Assembly (NCBI GenBank): GCA_020638465.1
Contig: JACKIM010000002.1
Coordinates: forward strand, 930,001-994,000
Length of the DNA stretch: 64,000 bases
Origin: Geminicoccaceae bacterium
GTDB taxonomy: Bacteria > Pseudomonadota > Alphaproteobacteria > Geminicoccales > Geminicoccaceae
Direction of reading: 5' to 3'
A model generated the notes under the pieces. That model was given only the letters and a program-made list of their open reading frames with translations. It made no database searches and was not told the DNA's origin. This document shows positions 33,446 to 42,614 of the stretch, in pieces. A program made the translations under genes and the position numbers. Numbering within the stretch: position 1 is the first letter of the stretch; each line of letters opens with the position of its first letter.

Positions 33446-34678
33446 GTGAATATCGGATTGATCGTCAGCGGCGGTATCGCCGCCTTCAAGATTCCGGAAC
33501 TGATCCGTCGGGGACGCGAACGGGGCATGGCATTCACCTGCATCATGACCCGGGCGGCGAGCCGGTTCGTCGCTCCGCTGTCACTGGCCGCCCTCAGCGG
33601 CAACAGGGTCTATGACGACCTGTTCTCGCTGACCGACGAGGCGGAAATGGGCCATATCCGGCTGTCGCGGGAAAACGATATCCTCGTTGTCGCCCCGGCC
33701 ACCGCCGATATCATCGCAAGGATGGCCACCGGCCAGGCCGACGATCTCGCCACGGCCGTCCTGCTTGCCACCGACAAGCCCGTGCTCGTCGCTCCGGCCA
33801 TGAATCCCGCCATGTGGAATCATCCGGCCACGCAGCGCAACCTGCGGCAACTGGGCGCCGATGGCATCCGGCAGGTCGGTCCCGATCCCGGCGACATGGC
33901 GTGCGGCGAGACCGGATCCGGCCGCATGGCCGAACCGCCGGATATTCTCGATGCCATCGAACGGCTGCTGCGTCCGTCGGGGCAGCCGCTTGCGGGTTAT
34001 CATGCAATCGTGACAAGCGGCCCGACCCATGAGGCGATCGATCCGGTGCGTTACATCGCCAACCACTCGTCGGGTCGCCAGGGCCATGCGATTGCCGCGG
34101 CGCTGGCCGAAGCCGGTGCGAGGGTGACGCTGGTGAGCGGACCGGTTCATATTCCCGATCCGCGCAATGTCACCGTCCGTCATGTGATCTCCGCCTCGGA
34201 CATGCTGGCAGCCGTTGAAGAGGCTCTTCCGGCGGATATCGCCGTGTGTGCCGCGGCCGTCGCCGACTGGCGGCCCGCCCATGCCGGCGACCAGAAGATG
34301 AAGAAGGATGGATCCGGCCCGCCATCCCTGACGATGGTGGAAAATCCCGACATCCTGCGCACCCTGTCGCAACATCCGCACCGAAGACCGGCGCTGGTGG
34401 TGGGATTTGCCGCCGAGACCGAACATCACGAGGCGCATGCCCGGGCCAAGCTGGAACGCAAGGGATGCGACTGGATTCTGATGAACGACGTGGGCGTCGG
34501 CAGCAGGGTGTTCGGCGGTTCCCGCAATCAGGTGATGTTGATCCGGGCCGACAGTCGGGCCGAACTCTGGGCCGACATGGACAAACTCGAACTGGCCCGC
34601 CGGCTGGTTCAGGACATTGCCGGCGAGATCGCGATCTATTGCGGCAGGCCATCAACGGAGGGGAGCGCGATAGCATGA
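33446..34678 (+). CDS. coaBC: Bifunctional phosphopantothenoylcysteine decarboxylase/synthetase
   Basis: A 410-residue enzyme making 4'-phosphopantetheine for coenzyme A. The CoaC flavin domain has LIVSGGIAAFKIPELIRRG, NPAMWNHPATQRN and the catalytic cysteine in MACGETGSGRMAEP. The CoaB domain begins near residue 185 with TSGPTHEAIDPVRYIANHSS. I chose GTG 33446, giving the short family-like N-terminus; ATG 33377 in frame would add 23 unusual residues. The stop overlaps dut (ATGA). Confidence 0.94.
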   Translation: MNIGLIVSGGIAAFKIPELIRRGRERGMAFTCIMTRAASRFVAPLSLAALSGNRVYDDLFSLTDEAEMGHIRLSRENDILVVAPATADIIARMATGQADDLATAVLLATDKPVLVAPAMNPAMWNHPATQRNLRQLGADGIRQVGPDPGDMACGETGSGRMAEPPDILDAIERLLRPSGQPLAGYHAIVTSGPTHEAIDPVRYIANHSSGRQGHAIAAALAEAGARVTLVSGPVHIPDPRNVTVRHVISASDMLAAVEEALPADIAVCAAAVADWRPAHAGDQKMKKDGSGPPSLTMVENPDILRTLSQHPHRRPALVVGFAAETEHHEAHARAKLERKGCDWILMNDVGVGSRVFGGSRNQVMLIRADSRAELWADMDKLELARRLVQDIAGEIAIYCGRPSTEGSAIA

Positions 34679-35178
34679 GCCCGCTTGTTCAGGTTTCCGT
34701 CGAGCGGCTGGCCAACGCCGCGGACCTGCCCCTGCCGGCAGCGGCGACTTCCGGAGCTGCCGGGGTCGACCTGCTGGCCGCGACCGGGCCGGATGCGGAT
34801 ATCGTCATCGAACCCGGAATGCGCTGCCTGATACCGACAGGATTGCGCATTGCCCTGCCCTCCGGCTACGAGGCGCAGGTCCGTCCGCGTTCCGGACTGG
34901 CGCTCAAAAATGGCATTACGGTTCTCAACAGCCCCGGAACGGTCGACAGCGACTACCGCGGGGAGATAAGAGTTGTCCTGATCAATCTGGGAGAGGCCGC
35001 GTTTACCGTGAAGCGCGGCATGAGAATTGCCCAGATGGTCATCGCACCGGTTTGTGCACCCGTCTGGCTGGAAGAAGCCGTCGGTGCCAATGAAAGCAAG
35101 CGTGGCTCCGGTGGGTTCGGCTCCACCGGAATCAGCCAGGGCTTGTCTGATTCTCCCCCGCAACCAAAGGAAAACTAG
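34675..35178 (+). CDS. dut: Deoxyuridine 5'-triphosphate nucleotidohydrolase (dUTPase)
   Basis: A 167-residue trimeric dUTPase that keeps uracil out of DNA. All five motifs are present: GAAGVDLLA, PRSGLALKNG, GTVDSDYRGEI, KRGMRIAQMVI and the C-terminal RGSGGFGSTG. ATG 34675 overlaps the coaBC stop, so the two are translationally coupled, a common pairing in proteobacteria. A tail of about 14 residues extends beyond motif 5. Confidence 0.96.
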   Translation: MSPLVQVSVERLANAADLPLPAAATSGAAGVDLLAATGPDADIVIEPGMRCLIPTGLRIALPSGYEAQVRPRSGLALKNGITVLNSPGTVDSDYRGEIRVVLINLGEAAFTVKRGMRIAQMVIAPVCAPVWLEEAVGANESKRGSGGFGSTGISQGLSDSPPQPKEN

Positions 35179-35182
35179 CAGT

Positions 35183-35635
35183 ATGTTAAGGCCGAGCAAG
35201 AAACTGGCACTGGCGCTCGAGGCTGTTGTCGACATCGCCTGCCAGGCAACTCTCGAACCCGTCCAGAGCCTCGATATCGGGCAGCGGATGGATCTGCCCC
35301 GAAGATATCTCGAACAGGTCATGCAGCAGCTCGTCCGCGCTGGCATTCTCAAGGGTGTACGGGGTCCGCGCGGCGGTTACCGGCTTGCACGGGAACGACG
35401 GCGCATCACCATCGCCGACGTTGTCGCTGTCGTCGAACGCGTCGAGGACGACGACAACAGTGTGCCCACCTCGCAGTCCGAACTGGGCCAGCGGGTCATG
35501 ACTCCCTTCTGGGCCGGTATCGAACGGGAGTTCGTCGCCAAGCTATCGACCATTACCATCGAAGACCTTTGTCGCCGTGCGGAAAGTCTCGACGTCAATG
35601 GCGACAAGCCCAGAGGAATGGATTTCAGCATCTGA
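35183..35635 (+). CDS. Rrf2-family transcriptional regulator without the iron-sulfur cysteines
   Basis: A 150-residue winged-helix regulator of Rrf2 type: ALEAVVDIACQA, RYLEQVMQQLVRAGILKGVRGPRGGYRLARE. IscR and NsrR carry three clustered cysteines near residues 90-105; here that region (VPTSQSELGQRVMTPFW) has none, so it is unlikely to bind an iron-sulfur cluster that way. It begins 4 bp after dut. Two dyads beyond its stop may be binding sites. Confidence 0.86.
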   Translation: MLRPSKKLALALEAVVDIACQATLEPVQSLDIGQRMDLPRRYLEQVMQQLVRAGILKGVRGPRGGYRLARERRRITIADVVAVVERVEDDDNSVPTSQSELGQRVMTPFWAGIEREFVAKLSTITIEDLCRRAESLDVNGDKPRGMDFSI

Positions 35636-35645
35636 CCGACCACGA

Positions 35646-35686
35646 TGTAAAGTTTTACAAATCAATAAATTCTCATTTGTGAGAAT
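35646..35686. promoter_or_regulatory. Two operator-like dyads downstream of the Rrf2 gene
   Basis: TGTAAA-gt-TTTACA spans 35646-35659 and ATTCTCA-tttg-TGAGAAT spans 35669-35686; both are perfect dyads apart from the spacer. They begin the AT-rich 335-bp gap before the EamA transporter gene, whose promoter they may control. The rest of the gap (35687-35797) is AT-rich with no gene seen. Confidence 0.5.
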
Positions 35687-35797
35687 ACCTCTTCCAAAAT
35701 TTGATTTGCATCTTATATTCACACAATATATTTGTATTTAATCCTACACCTTTCCGCCGCAATCGGCGCGCCCCGAAATCGAAATGAAATGCAAAGG

Positions 35798-35861
35798 TTA
35801 ACAGCGTGTTGACGAAATGCCGACAGCCGCGGCTATCAGCATTTCGTCAACACGCTGTTAA
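35798..35861. repeat. 64-nt near-perfect palindrome
   Basis: Arms 35798-35820 and 35839-35861 are perfect 23-bp inverted repeats (TTAACAGCG...CGCTGTTAA). The spacer contains a concentric 10-bp palindrome AGCCGCGGCT at 35825-35834, and two of the four remaining pairs also match, so only two of 32 pairs are unpaired. No T-run follows on either strand, so it is not a standard intrinsic terminator. Confidence 0.9.
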
Positions 35862-35970
35862 AGCCGGCTCCCCTAATTTTGCATGGCTGATTCAGCAAAC
35901 GATCCTGTCTCTTTCCCTGCCAACCGATCTATAAGGTGTTCATCTCCAACATGGATGATGGGCCGCGTAT

Positions 35971-36921
35971 ATGGCAGCTGCACACGGTATCTCGTCGAGC
36001 GCTCCGGTGGCTCGTGGAATTGGCTTCGCGATTGCAGCCTATGCCGCGTTTTCGACGGCGGATGCCATCATCAAGCTGTCCAGTTCGCGCTTCTCGGTCT
36101 TCCAGGTCGCCCTGATGATGGCCGTCTTCGCATTGCCGCCCGTGCTGTTGCTGACACGCGGACAGGGCGGCCTGCGCGCCATGCTCCCCAGAAACCGCGG
36201 GCTTGTCCTGGCGCGTGCGATCCTGACCGCCATATGCTGCCATCTGGCCTGGAATGCATTCTCGATGCTTCCCCTGGCCGAGGCCTATGCCATCCTGTTC
36301 GCATCGCCGATGATCATCACGGCATTTTCGGCGCTGATCCTGCGCGAGGATGTCGGCTGGCGCCGCTGGAGTGCCACGCTCGTCGGCTTTGCCGGCGTCA
36401 TGGTCATGCTCGACCCGAACTTCGAGGCGCTGGGTATGGGCCATCTCATGGTGGCCATGGCCACGTTGTGCGGTTCGTGCTCCTTCCTCATCCTGCGCAA
36501 GCTGGGGGGACGCGAGAAGAGCGCCTCGATCCTCGGCTCGCTCATCCTGGCCGTGGGCCTGTCATCGGCACCCCTCGCCTTTCAGGACTGGATCACGCCG
36601 ACATGGCACGAACTCGGCACGCTTGCCCTGGCCGGTCTCCTGTTCGGCTCGGGACAGGCAGGTCTGGTGATGGCCACGCGTGAAACTCCGGCAGCGCTCA
36701 TCGCACCGTTCCAGTATACGCAAATGATCTGGGCAGTGATCTTCGGCATGATGCTCTTCGGCGACCAGCCCACGCTGCACCTGCTCATCGGTCTGGCGAT
36801 CGTCATCGGCAGCGGCATGTTCATCGTCTGGCGCGAGACGGTTCGTTCGAAACCGGTCACGCTGGGTGGCGGCCGTGGCGAGGTCACGGCCCGTGCCGCC
36901 CGGATCGCTCCCCGCGACTGA
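35971..36921 (+). CDS. EamA/DMT-superfamily transporter
   Basis: A 316-residue membrane protein with about ten hydrophobic helices in two EamA-type halves (each near 140 residues), for example LAWNAFSMLPLAEAYAILFASPMIITAFSALIL in the first half and PFQYTQMIWAVIFGMMLFGDQP in the second. These proteins export metabolites or drugs; the substrate is unknown. The region upstream carries the long palindrome and dyads. Confidence 0.85.
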   Translation: MAAAHGISSSAPVARGIGFAIAAYAAFSTADAIIKLSSSRFSVFQVALMMAVFALPPVLLLTRGQGGLRAMLPRNRGLVLARAILTAICCHLAWNAFSMLPLAEAYAILFASPMIITAFSALILREDVGWRRWSATLVGFAGVMVMLDPNFEALGMGHLMVAMATLCGSCSFLILRKLGGREKSASILGSLILAVGLSSAPLAFQDWITPTWHELGTLALAGLLFGSGQAGLVMATRETPAALIAPFQYTQMIWAVIFGMMLFGDQPTLHLLIGLAIVIGSGMFIVWRETVRSKPVTLGGGRGEVTARAARIAPRD

Positions 36922-37022
36922 GTTTCCCGTCACCGCCATTTTCCGGGTCTGTCCGCTGGGCACTCGGCATGCCGCCCAATCACTGCTACGATCCATGAAG
37001 GTCGCCGAAGGGAGAACATGGC

Positions 37023-37862
37023 ATGCGCGAGCGGGAAACGCAGATCGAGGACGATGAATTCCCGGTAAGGCTCGGCTGGCTCGAATATGGCGATCCGTCA
37101 TCCAGCCGAACGGTCCTGTGCGTCCATGGCCTCACCCGCAATGCCCACGATTTCGACATGCTCGCACAGGCGTTGTCGACGAAGGCCAGGGTGATCGCGC
37201 TCGATGTCGCCGGCCGCGGCCGCAGCTCGTGGCTGGACGACAAGTCCGGCTATGACGTCCCCATCTACGCCCGCCACATCCTCGGGTTTCTCGAAAGGGA
37301 ACGGCTGGGTCCGGTCGACTGGATCGGCACCTCCATGGGGGGATTGATCGCCATGGCCGTCGCCGGACTCGGCCAGCATCCCTTCCGGTCGCTGGTTCTC
37401 AACGATATCGGCCCGTTCGTGCCGAAAAAGGCGCTGGAGATGATCCGCGACTATCTCGGCCTCGATCTCAGCTTTCCCTCGATCGATGCGGTCGAGCAGC
37501 ATCTGCGGTTCATTCATGCGTCCTTCGGCCCGCTGACCGACGAACAGTGGCACCATCTCGCTGTCCACAGCGCCCGCGCCGATGGCGCTGTCTTCCGCCT
37601 GCATTACGATCCCGAGATCCGCCAGCCCTTTGCCGAGGCGGCGATGGCCGATATCGACGTCTGGTCCCAGTACGATTCGATCCGCTGTCCCGCATTGCTG
37701 CTCCGCGGTGCCGACAGCGTCCTGTTGCTGGAGGATACGGCGCGGGAGATGGCCGGGCGCGGTCCACGGGTTGACATCGCGACCTTTGCCGGCGTGGGCC
37801 ACGCTCCGGCCCTCATGGCCGATGACCAGATCGCCTGCATCCGCCGCTTTCTCGACCTTTGA
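37023..37862 (+). CDS. Alpha/beta-hydrolase
   Basis: A 279-residue alpha/beta-hydrolase. The oxyanion motif VLCVHGLTRNAHDF, nucleophile elbow GTSMGG (Ser near residue 105), acid in RGADSVLLLEDTA and the His in GVGHAPAL form a complete catalytic triad. Substrate is unknown. ATG 37023 lies after GGAGAAC; another ATG five bases earlier is out of frame. It converges on the transporter gene 23 bp away. Confidence 0.85.
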   Translation: MRERETQIEDDEFPVRLGWLEYGDPSSSRTVLCVHGLTRNAHDFDMLAQALSTKARVIALDVAGRGRSSWLDDKSGYDVPIYARHILGFLERERLGPVDWIGTSMGGLIAMAVAGLGQHPFRSLVLNDIGPFVPKKALEMIRDYLGLDLSFPSIDAVEQHLRFIHASFGPLTDEQWHHLAVHSARADGAVFRLHYDPEIRQPFAEAAMADIDVWSQYDSIRCPALLLRGADSVLLLEDTAREMAGRGPRVDIATFAGVGHAPALMADDQIACIRRFLDL

Positions 37863-37885
37863 GCGCGAGGAACACATGGCCGGCG

Positions 37886-39088
37886 TCAGGAATGTACTTT
37901 GACCTTTCTCGAATAGAAGAACAGTGTCAGAGCCGTTGAAAAAGCCAGCAACATGCAGATCGTGATCGCGAAGAGGGTGCCGTCGTAGAAGCGGCCGGAC
38001 AGCATGGCGATCAATGCGGATGTCAGGGACGAAAACGCCGAAATGAAGGAGGCGCCGATCCCGGCCATGTTCCCGAGCGGTTGCATGGCGATGGCGCTCA
38101 GATTGCCGAAGAGTGCGCCAAGGCAGAAGAACAGCGAGAAGAACAGCGCCATGAAGAGGGGGAATGGCAGCACGCCGCCGCCATGGACCACACCCAGCAT
38201 GCCCATGGCGGAGAGTGCCGTTGCCGCGATCAGGGCGCCCAGGGCCATGCGGGTGGCGCCAAAGCGGCGAACGACATGCGCGTTCAGGAAGGACGAGACG
38301 CCGATGCCGCCCGCCAGCATGGCGAAGTAAAGCGGAAACAGGTCGGTGATGCCGTAGATGTCGTGAAATATCGCGGGCGCGGTCGAGATATAGGACAGCA
38401 TCGTGCCGAAGACACACCCCAGCGCGAGGGTCAGCGCCACCACGGACTTGATTTTCATGATCGAGAGGATGTTGGCCAGCTGAACGTTCCATTGGAGGGC
38501 GATGCGCCGTTCGGGGGGCAGCGTCTCCGGCTGGCGCAGGCCGAGCCACAGTCCATTGATGATCGCCAGCAGCAGGAAGACGAGGAAGATGGCGCGCCAG
38601 TGCCACAAATTGACCAGCAACATGCCGACAAGGGGAGCGACCATCGGCACGAGGATGAAGATCATGAAGATGATCGAGCTGATCCGCGCCAGCGCATCCC
38701 CCTCGAACTGGTCGCGCAGCAGTGCCCTCGACGCGATCTTGGGACCGGCTACCCCGATCCCCTGGACCACCCGGCCGACCAGGAGCATGGTCATCGACTG
38801 TGCCGCGAGCGTCATGATTGTGCCGGCACCGTAGATCAGCAGGCCGACCATCAGCGCCTTCTTGCGCCCCAGAGCATCGGCCAGCGAGCCGAAGAACAGC
38901 TCTCCGGCCATCATGCCGAGCACGAGCAGCGAGATGATGTACTGAACGTCGCGGGGATCGCTCACGCCAAGGTCGCGACCGATCGTATCGAGAGCCGGCA
39001 GCATCGTGTCTATGCTGAGTGCGGTCATCGACGTGACCAGCGCGAACAGGGCGATGAATTCTTTCTGGCCAAGCGGTTTTATTCGCAT
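37886..39088 (-). CDS. MFS transporter, Bcr/CflA drug-efflux family
   Basis: A 400-residue twelve-helix transporter. Family signs are the start KEFIALFALVTSMTALSIDTMLPAL, the loop motif GSLADALGRKKAL between helices 2 and 3, and RVVQGIGVAGPKIASRALLRDQ. Members export drugs or small metabolites such as cysteine or arabinose. The substrate cannot be told. It begins 72 bp from the end of the asparaginase gene on the same strand. Confidence 0.88.
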   Translation of the reverse strand: MRIKPLGQKEFIALFALVTSMTALSIDTMLPALDTIGRDLGVSDPRDVQYIISLLVLGMMAGELFFGSLADALGRKKALMVGLLIYGAGTIMTLAAQSMTMLLVGRVVQGIGVAGPKIASRALLRDQFEGDALARISSIIFMIFILVPMVAPLVGMLLVNLWHWRAIFLVFLLLAIINGLWLGLRQPETLPPERRIALQWNVQLANILSIMKIKSVVALTLALGCVFGTMLSYISTAPAIFHDIYGITDLFPLYFAMLAGGIGVSSFLNAHVVRRFGATRMALGALIAATALSAMGMLGVVHGGGVLPFPLFMALFFSLFFCLGALFGNLSAIAMQPLGNMAGIGASFISAFSSLTSALIAMLSGRFYDGTLFAITICMLLAFSTALTLFFYSRKVKVHS

Positions 39089-39160
39089 CGGCCCCGGATA
39101 TCACCGCATCGGTCGGGCGTCGAGAGACCTTGTCCGGATGGCATGTCGACAGATCCCCGA

Positions 39161-40138
39161 TCAGCGGAAGGGGGCGAATATTGCGGGGATGTCGCGTCGC
39201 CCGGCCGCCAGGGCCAGCATCAGCAGCACCCGGGCCTTGAGCGGCGCGAGCCATCCGGCCGGTATCGCGCCGATCCCGAGCAGGTCGAACTCCGCACCTG
39301 CATAGCCGTAGGTCCGCTCCAGCACGGCACCGCTGCCGGTGCGGCTCGCCAGCACGACCGGTACCCTTTTAGCGATTTTCTCCAAAACAGGAATGGACGC
39401 GGGTGGCACATGTCCTCCACCCATCCCGGCCACCACCAGCCCGTCGATGTCGTCGGCTGCGCGTTCCAGCAATCGTCCGTCATCGCCCAGCGCCACGGTC
39501 CACAGCGGCACCCAGGGAAGCTCCGGACCCGGCGGGCCATCGTCGCCGATCGTCAGCACCGGCAAGGGCGGCAGGCTGGCGAACCAGTGCGGGCGGCCTT
39601 CGACAACCTGACCGATACGCCCGGATTGCGGCGAGATGAATGTCGAGGCGAGTGCGGTATTGCCTTTTATCACATGTCGTGCAGTGTGAATTTCATCATT
39701 CAACACCACCATCACACCACGACCGCTGGCCTGCCTGTCGATCGCGGTCTGCACTGCCGCCAGCACGTTGGCGGGACCATCCGCGCCGGGCAGGGTCGGG
39801 TTGCGCATGGCACCCGTCACCACGACGGGACCAACCTCACCTATCAGCAGTTCCAATGCGAAGGCCGTCTCCTCGATGGTATCGGTGCCGTGAGTGACAA
39901 CGGTCGGCACGGGCTCGGCAAGGATTTCGCGGGCAAGGGCGACGACGTCGGCCAATGTCATGTGCGGACTGGCCATCTGGCGGAACTGCTCGGCCTCGAT
40001 GCGCGCGACATCGGTCAGCTGCGGAACCGCCTCGACCAGTTCGGCCGCGCCGAGGCCGGGCCGCACGCCGGCTCCCGGACCGCCAATGGAGGCGATCGTG
40101 CCCCCCATGGCCAGAACCCGGACGAGCGGCAGGCTCAC
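39161..40138 (-). CDS. L-asparaginase (type I/II family)
   Basis: A 325-residue amidohydrolase hydrolysing asparagine to aspartate. Both catalytic threonine motifs are present: MGGTIAS (Thr near residue 14) and VTHGTDTIEETA (near residue 83). Further family signs are TGAMRNPTLPGADGPANVL and GMGGGHVPP. The start is GTG at 40138. No signal peptide is seen, so it is probably cytoplasmic. Confidence 0.92.
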   Translation of the reverse strand: MSLPLVRVLAMGGTIASIGGPGAGVRPGLGAAELVEAVPQLTDVARIEAEQFRQMASPHMTLADVVALAREILAEPVPTVVTHGTDTIEETAFALELLIGEVGPVVVTGAMRNPTLPGADGPANVLAAVQTAIDRQASGRGVMVVLNDEIHTARHVIKGNTALASTFISPQSGRIGQVVEGRPHWFASLPPLPVLTIGDDGPPGPELPWVPLWTVALGDDGRLLERAADDIDGLVVAGMGGGHVPPASIPVLEKIAKRVPVVLASRTGSGAVLERTYGYAGAEFDLLGIGAIPAGWLAPLKARVLLMLALAAGRRDIPAIFAPFR

Positions 40139-40199
40139 CTGCGCCCCGTTCCGGGCTTCGGCATGCCATCATGCATGGCCCGCTCCATCGACAGGTATC

Positions 40200-42407
40200 T
40201 CACGAGAGCTGCAACCGGGTGACCCGCTTCTTGCGCAGGGCACTGCCCCGACCGGACAGGCTCGGATTGGTCATGAAATAGGTGTGCGCGGAAAAGCAGT
40301 TCCTGTCGCGCCGCACCCGGTGGTAGGTCCCGTCGGAACGCAGCAGCCAGCTTGACGCCTTGTCCTTCATGTTGGCGATCATGATCTGGTGCAGGACCTG
40401 CTGATGCACGGTTTCGTTGAGGATCGGCACGAGGCTCTCGACCCGCCGCGACAGGTTGCGCTGCATCCAGTCGGCCGACGATATGAACACCTTGGCCTGC
40501 TTCGACGGCAGGCCGTGGCCGGCACCGAAACAGACGATGCGGCTGTGTTCGAGAAACCTTCCGACGATGCTTTTCACCCGGATATTCTCCGAGAGACCCG
40601 GCACGCCCGGGCGCAGGCAACAGATTCCGCGAATGATGAGGTCGATCTTCACGCCCGACTGTGAGGCCCGATAAAGGGCCTGGATGATCTGCTCGTCGAC
40701 GATCGAGTTCATCTTGGCCCAGATCGCCGCCTTGCGTCCCGCCTTCGCATGCTCGATCTCCGCATCGATCAGGCCCAGCAGGGTTTCGCGCAGATTGACC
40801 GGTGCGATAGCGAGATATTCGAGATCCCGCGGTTCGGCATAGCCGGTCATGAAATTGAAGGCCTTGCCGGCATCACGCCCCAGGGCCGGATCGCAGGTGA
40901 AAAACGACAGGTCGGTGTAGATACGGGCGGTGATCGGATGATAATTGCCCGTGCCGAAATGAACATAGGTCCGCAGTCCTAACTGTTCGCGGCGCACGAT
41001 CATCGAGACCTTGGCATGGGTCTTGAGCGAAATGAAACCGAACACCACCTGGACGCCGGCACGTTCGAGATTGCGCGCCCAGCGGATGTTCTGTTCCTCG
41101 TCGAACCGCGCCTTGAGCTCGACCAGGGCCGTTACCGACTTGCCGGCCTCTGCCGCCTCGATCAGGGCCGCGACGATGGGACTGTCTTCACTTGTACGAT
41201 ACAGCGTCTGCTTGATCGCCACCACATTGGGATCGCGCGCGGCCTGCCGGACGAACTGCACCACCACGTCGAAGCTCTCGTAGGGGTGGTGGATGATGAG
41301 GTCCTTTTGCCGGATGGCCGCAAAGCAGTCGCCGCCGAACTCCTTGATCCGCTCGGGGAAACGCGGCGTATAGGGCTGGAAGATCAGGTCCGGCCGTTCC
41401 TTGGTGATGATGGCCTTGACATCGGCAAGCCCGAGTATGCCATCGAGCGCGAATACATCGGCCTTGTCGACATCGAGCTGGTCGATGAGGAAGTTCTGCA
41501 AGCCTGCCGGCATCTCGGTATTGGTGGTAAGCCGGATCACATGGCCGCGGCGGCGGCGCTTGAGCAGCGTCTCATAGAGCCGGACCAGATCCTCGGCCTC
41601 TTCCTCGATCTCGATGTCGCTGTCGCGGATCACCCTGAAATACCCTATTCCCCTGACCTTGAAGCGTGGGAAAAGGTGTTCGAGGAACATCTGGATGACA
41701 TCCTCGATCCGCACGAACCGCAGGGCCGGACCGGGCAGGCGGATGAACCGTTCGAGCTTGATGGGGTGCAGGACGAGGCCGGTGACGGAGTCCCCCTTGG
41801 GCCGATCGAGTTCCATTACCAGCCCCATGCCGCAATTGGGGATGAACGGGAACGGGTGCGCCGGGTCGATGGCGATGGGCGTGAGAACCGGCAGGATCTC
41901 GTCGGCGAAATACTGTTCGAGCCAGGCGGCGTCCTCGCCGCCGATGGCGTCGATCGACAGCACGTCGATGTTGATCGCGGCCATCTGCCTGACAAGATCG
42001 TGCCAGCATTCCTGCTGGCTGCGCATCAACTCATCGGCTCGGGTGTTGATCGCGAGAAGCTGTTCGGCGGGCATGAGCCCGTCCTGGCTCATCGTGGTGA
42101 CGCCGGCCTGGATCAGCCCTTTCAGCCCGGCCACGCGGACCATGTAGAACTCGTCGAGATTGCTGGCCGAGATGGACAGGAACCGCAGGCGTTCCAGCAG
42201 GGGGTGGGAGGAATTGAGCGCCTCTTCCAGCACCCGTTCATTGAAGGCGAGCCAGGACAATTCGCGATTGATGAAATGCTCGGATCGCACGGCGATCCGC
42301 TCGGGCTCCGCGGCAGGGCCTCCGGTCACCGCCCGCTGTTCCTGCTCGTCGAGCACGTCACGCTCGATCTCGGTAATGTGTTCGTCGTCCATCGGCCCGT
42401 TCTTCAT
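40200..42407 (-). CDS. ppk1: Polyphosphate kinase 1
   Basis: A protein of about 735 residues that polymerises ATP gamma-phosphate into polyphosphate. It has the N-domain HFINRELSWLAFNERVLEEA, the catalytic histidine segment YVHFGTGNYHP, and the second conserved histidine in GRFLEHSRIVCF. The C-terminal domain keeps SADWMQRNLSRRVE. I use ATG 42407; ATG 42392 is also possible. The frame is open to 42527 over the promoter region. It is divergent from the SixA-like gene. Confidence 0.96.
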   Translation of the reverse strand: MKNGPMDDEHITEIERDVLDEQEQRAVTGGPAAEPERIAVRSEHFINRELSWLAFNERVLEEALNSSHPLLERLRFLSISASNLDEFYMVRVAGLKGLIQAGVTTMSQDGLMPAEQLLAINTRADELMRSQQECWHDLVRQMAAINIDVLSIDAIGGEDAAWLEQYFADEILPVLTPIAIDPAHPFPFIPNCGMGLVMELDRPKGDSVTGLVLHPIKLERFIRLPGPALRFVRIEDVIQMFLEHLFPRFKVRGIGYFRVIRDSDIEIEEEAEDLVRLYETLLKRRRRGHVIRLTTNTEMPAGLQNFLIDQLDVDKADVFALDGILGLADVKAIITKERPDLIFQPYTPRFPERIKEFGGDCFAAIRQKDLIIHHPYESFDVVVQFVRQAARDPNVVAIKQTLYRTSEDSPIVAALIEAAEAGKSVTALVELKARFDEEQNIRWARNLERAGVQVVFGFISLKTHAKVSMIVRREQLGLRTYVHFGTGNYHPITARIYTDLSFFTCDPALGRDAGKAFNFMTGYAEPRDLEYLAIAPVNLRETLLGLIDAEIEHAKAGRKAAIWAKMNSIVDEQIIQALYRASQSGVKIDLIIRGICCLRPGVPGLSENIRVKSIVGRFLEHSRIVCFGAGHGLPSKQAKVFISSADWMQRNLSRRVESLVPILNETVHQQVLHQIMIANMKDKASSWLLRSDGTYHRVRRDRNCFSAHTYFMTNPSLSGRGSALRKKRVTRLQLS

Positions 42408-42614
42408 CCTCGACCACACGACAGACGTCCGTCCGAACAGACCGCCAAGGCTGTTGTCCTGCCGGGGCAGACGGTTCTGCGTGTCATTTTTCCCTTGGAT
42501 CAGATTGCATTCTAGCAAAAGCCGCATGACGTTGTCATGCTACCCTTCCATGACACAGGCATGACCCGATGGGAAGAAGTCCGGTCATGCGGGGACAATG
42601 ACAAGTCTGCGATT

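Noticed and set aside
38081..40222. Long open frame (713 codons) on the plus strand
   Set aside because: It is antisense to the MFS transporter and asparaginase genes, both with intact motifs.
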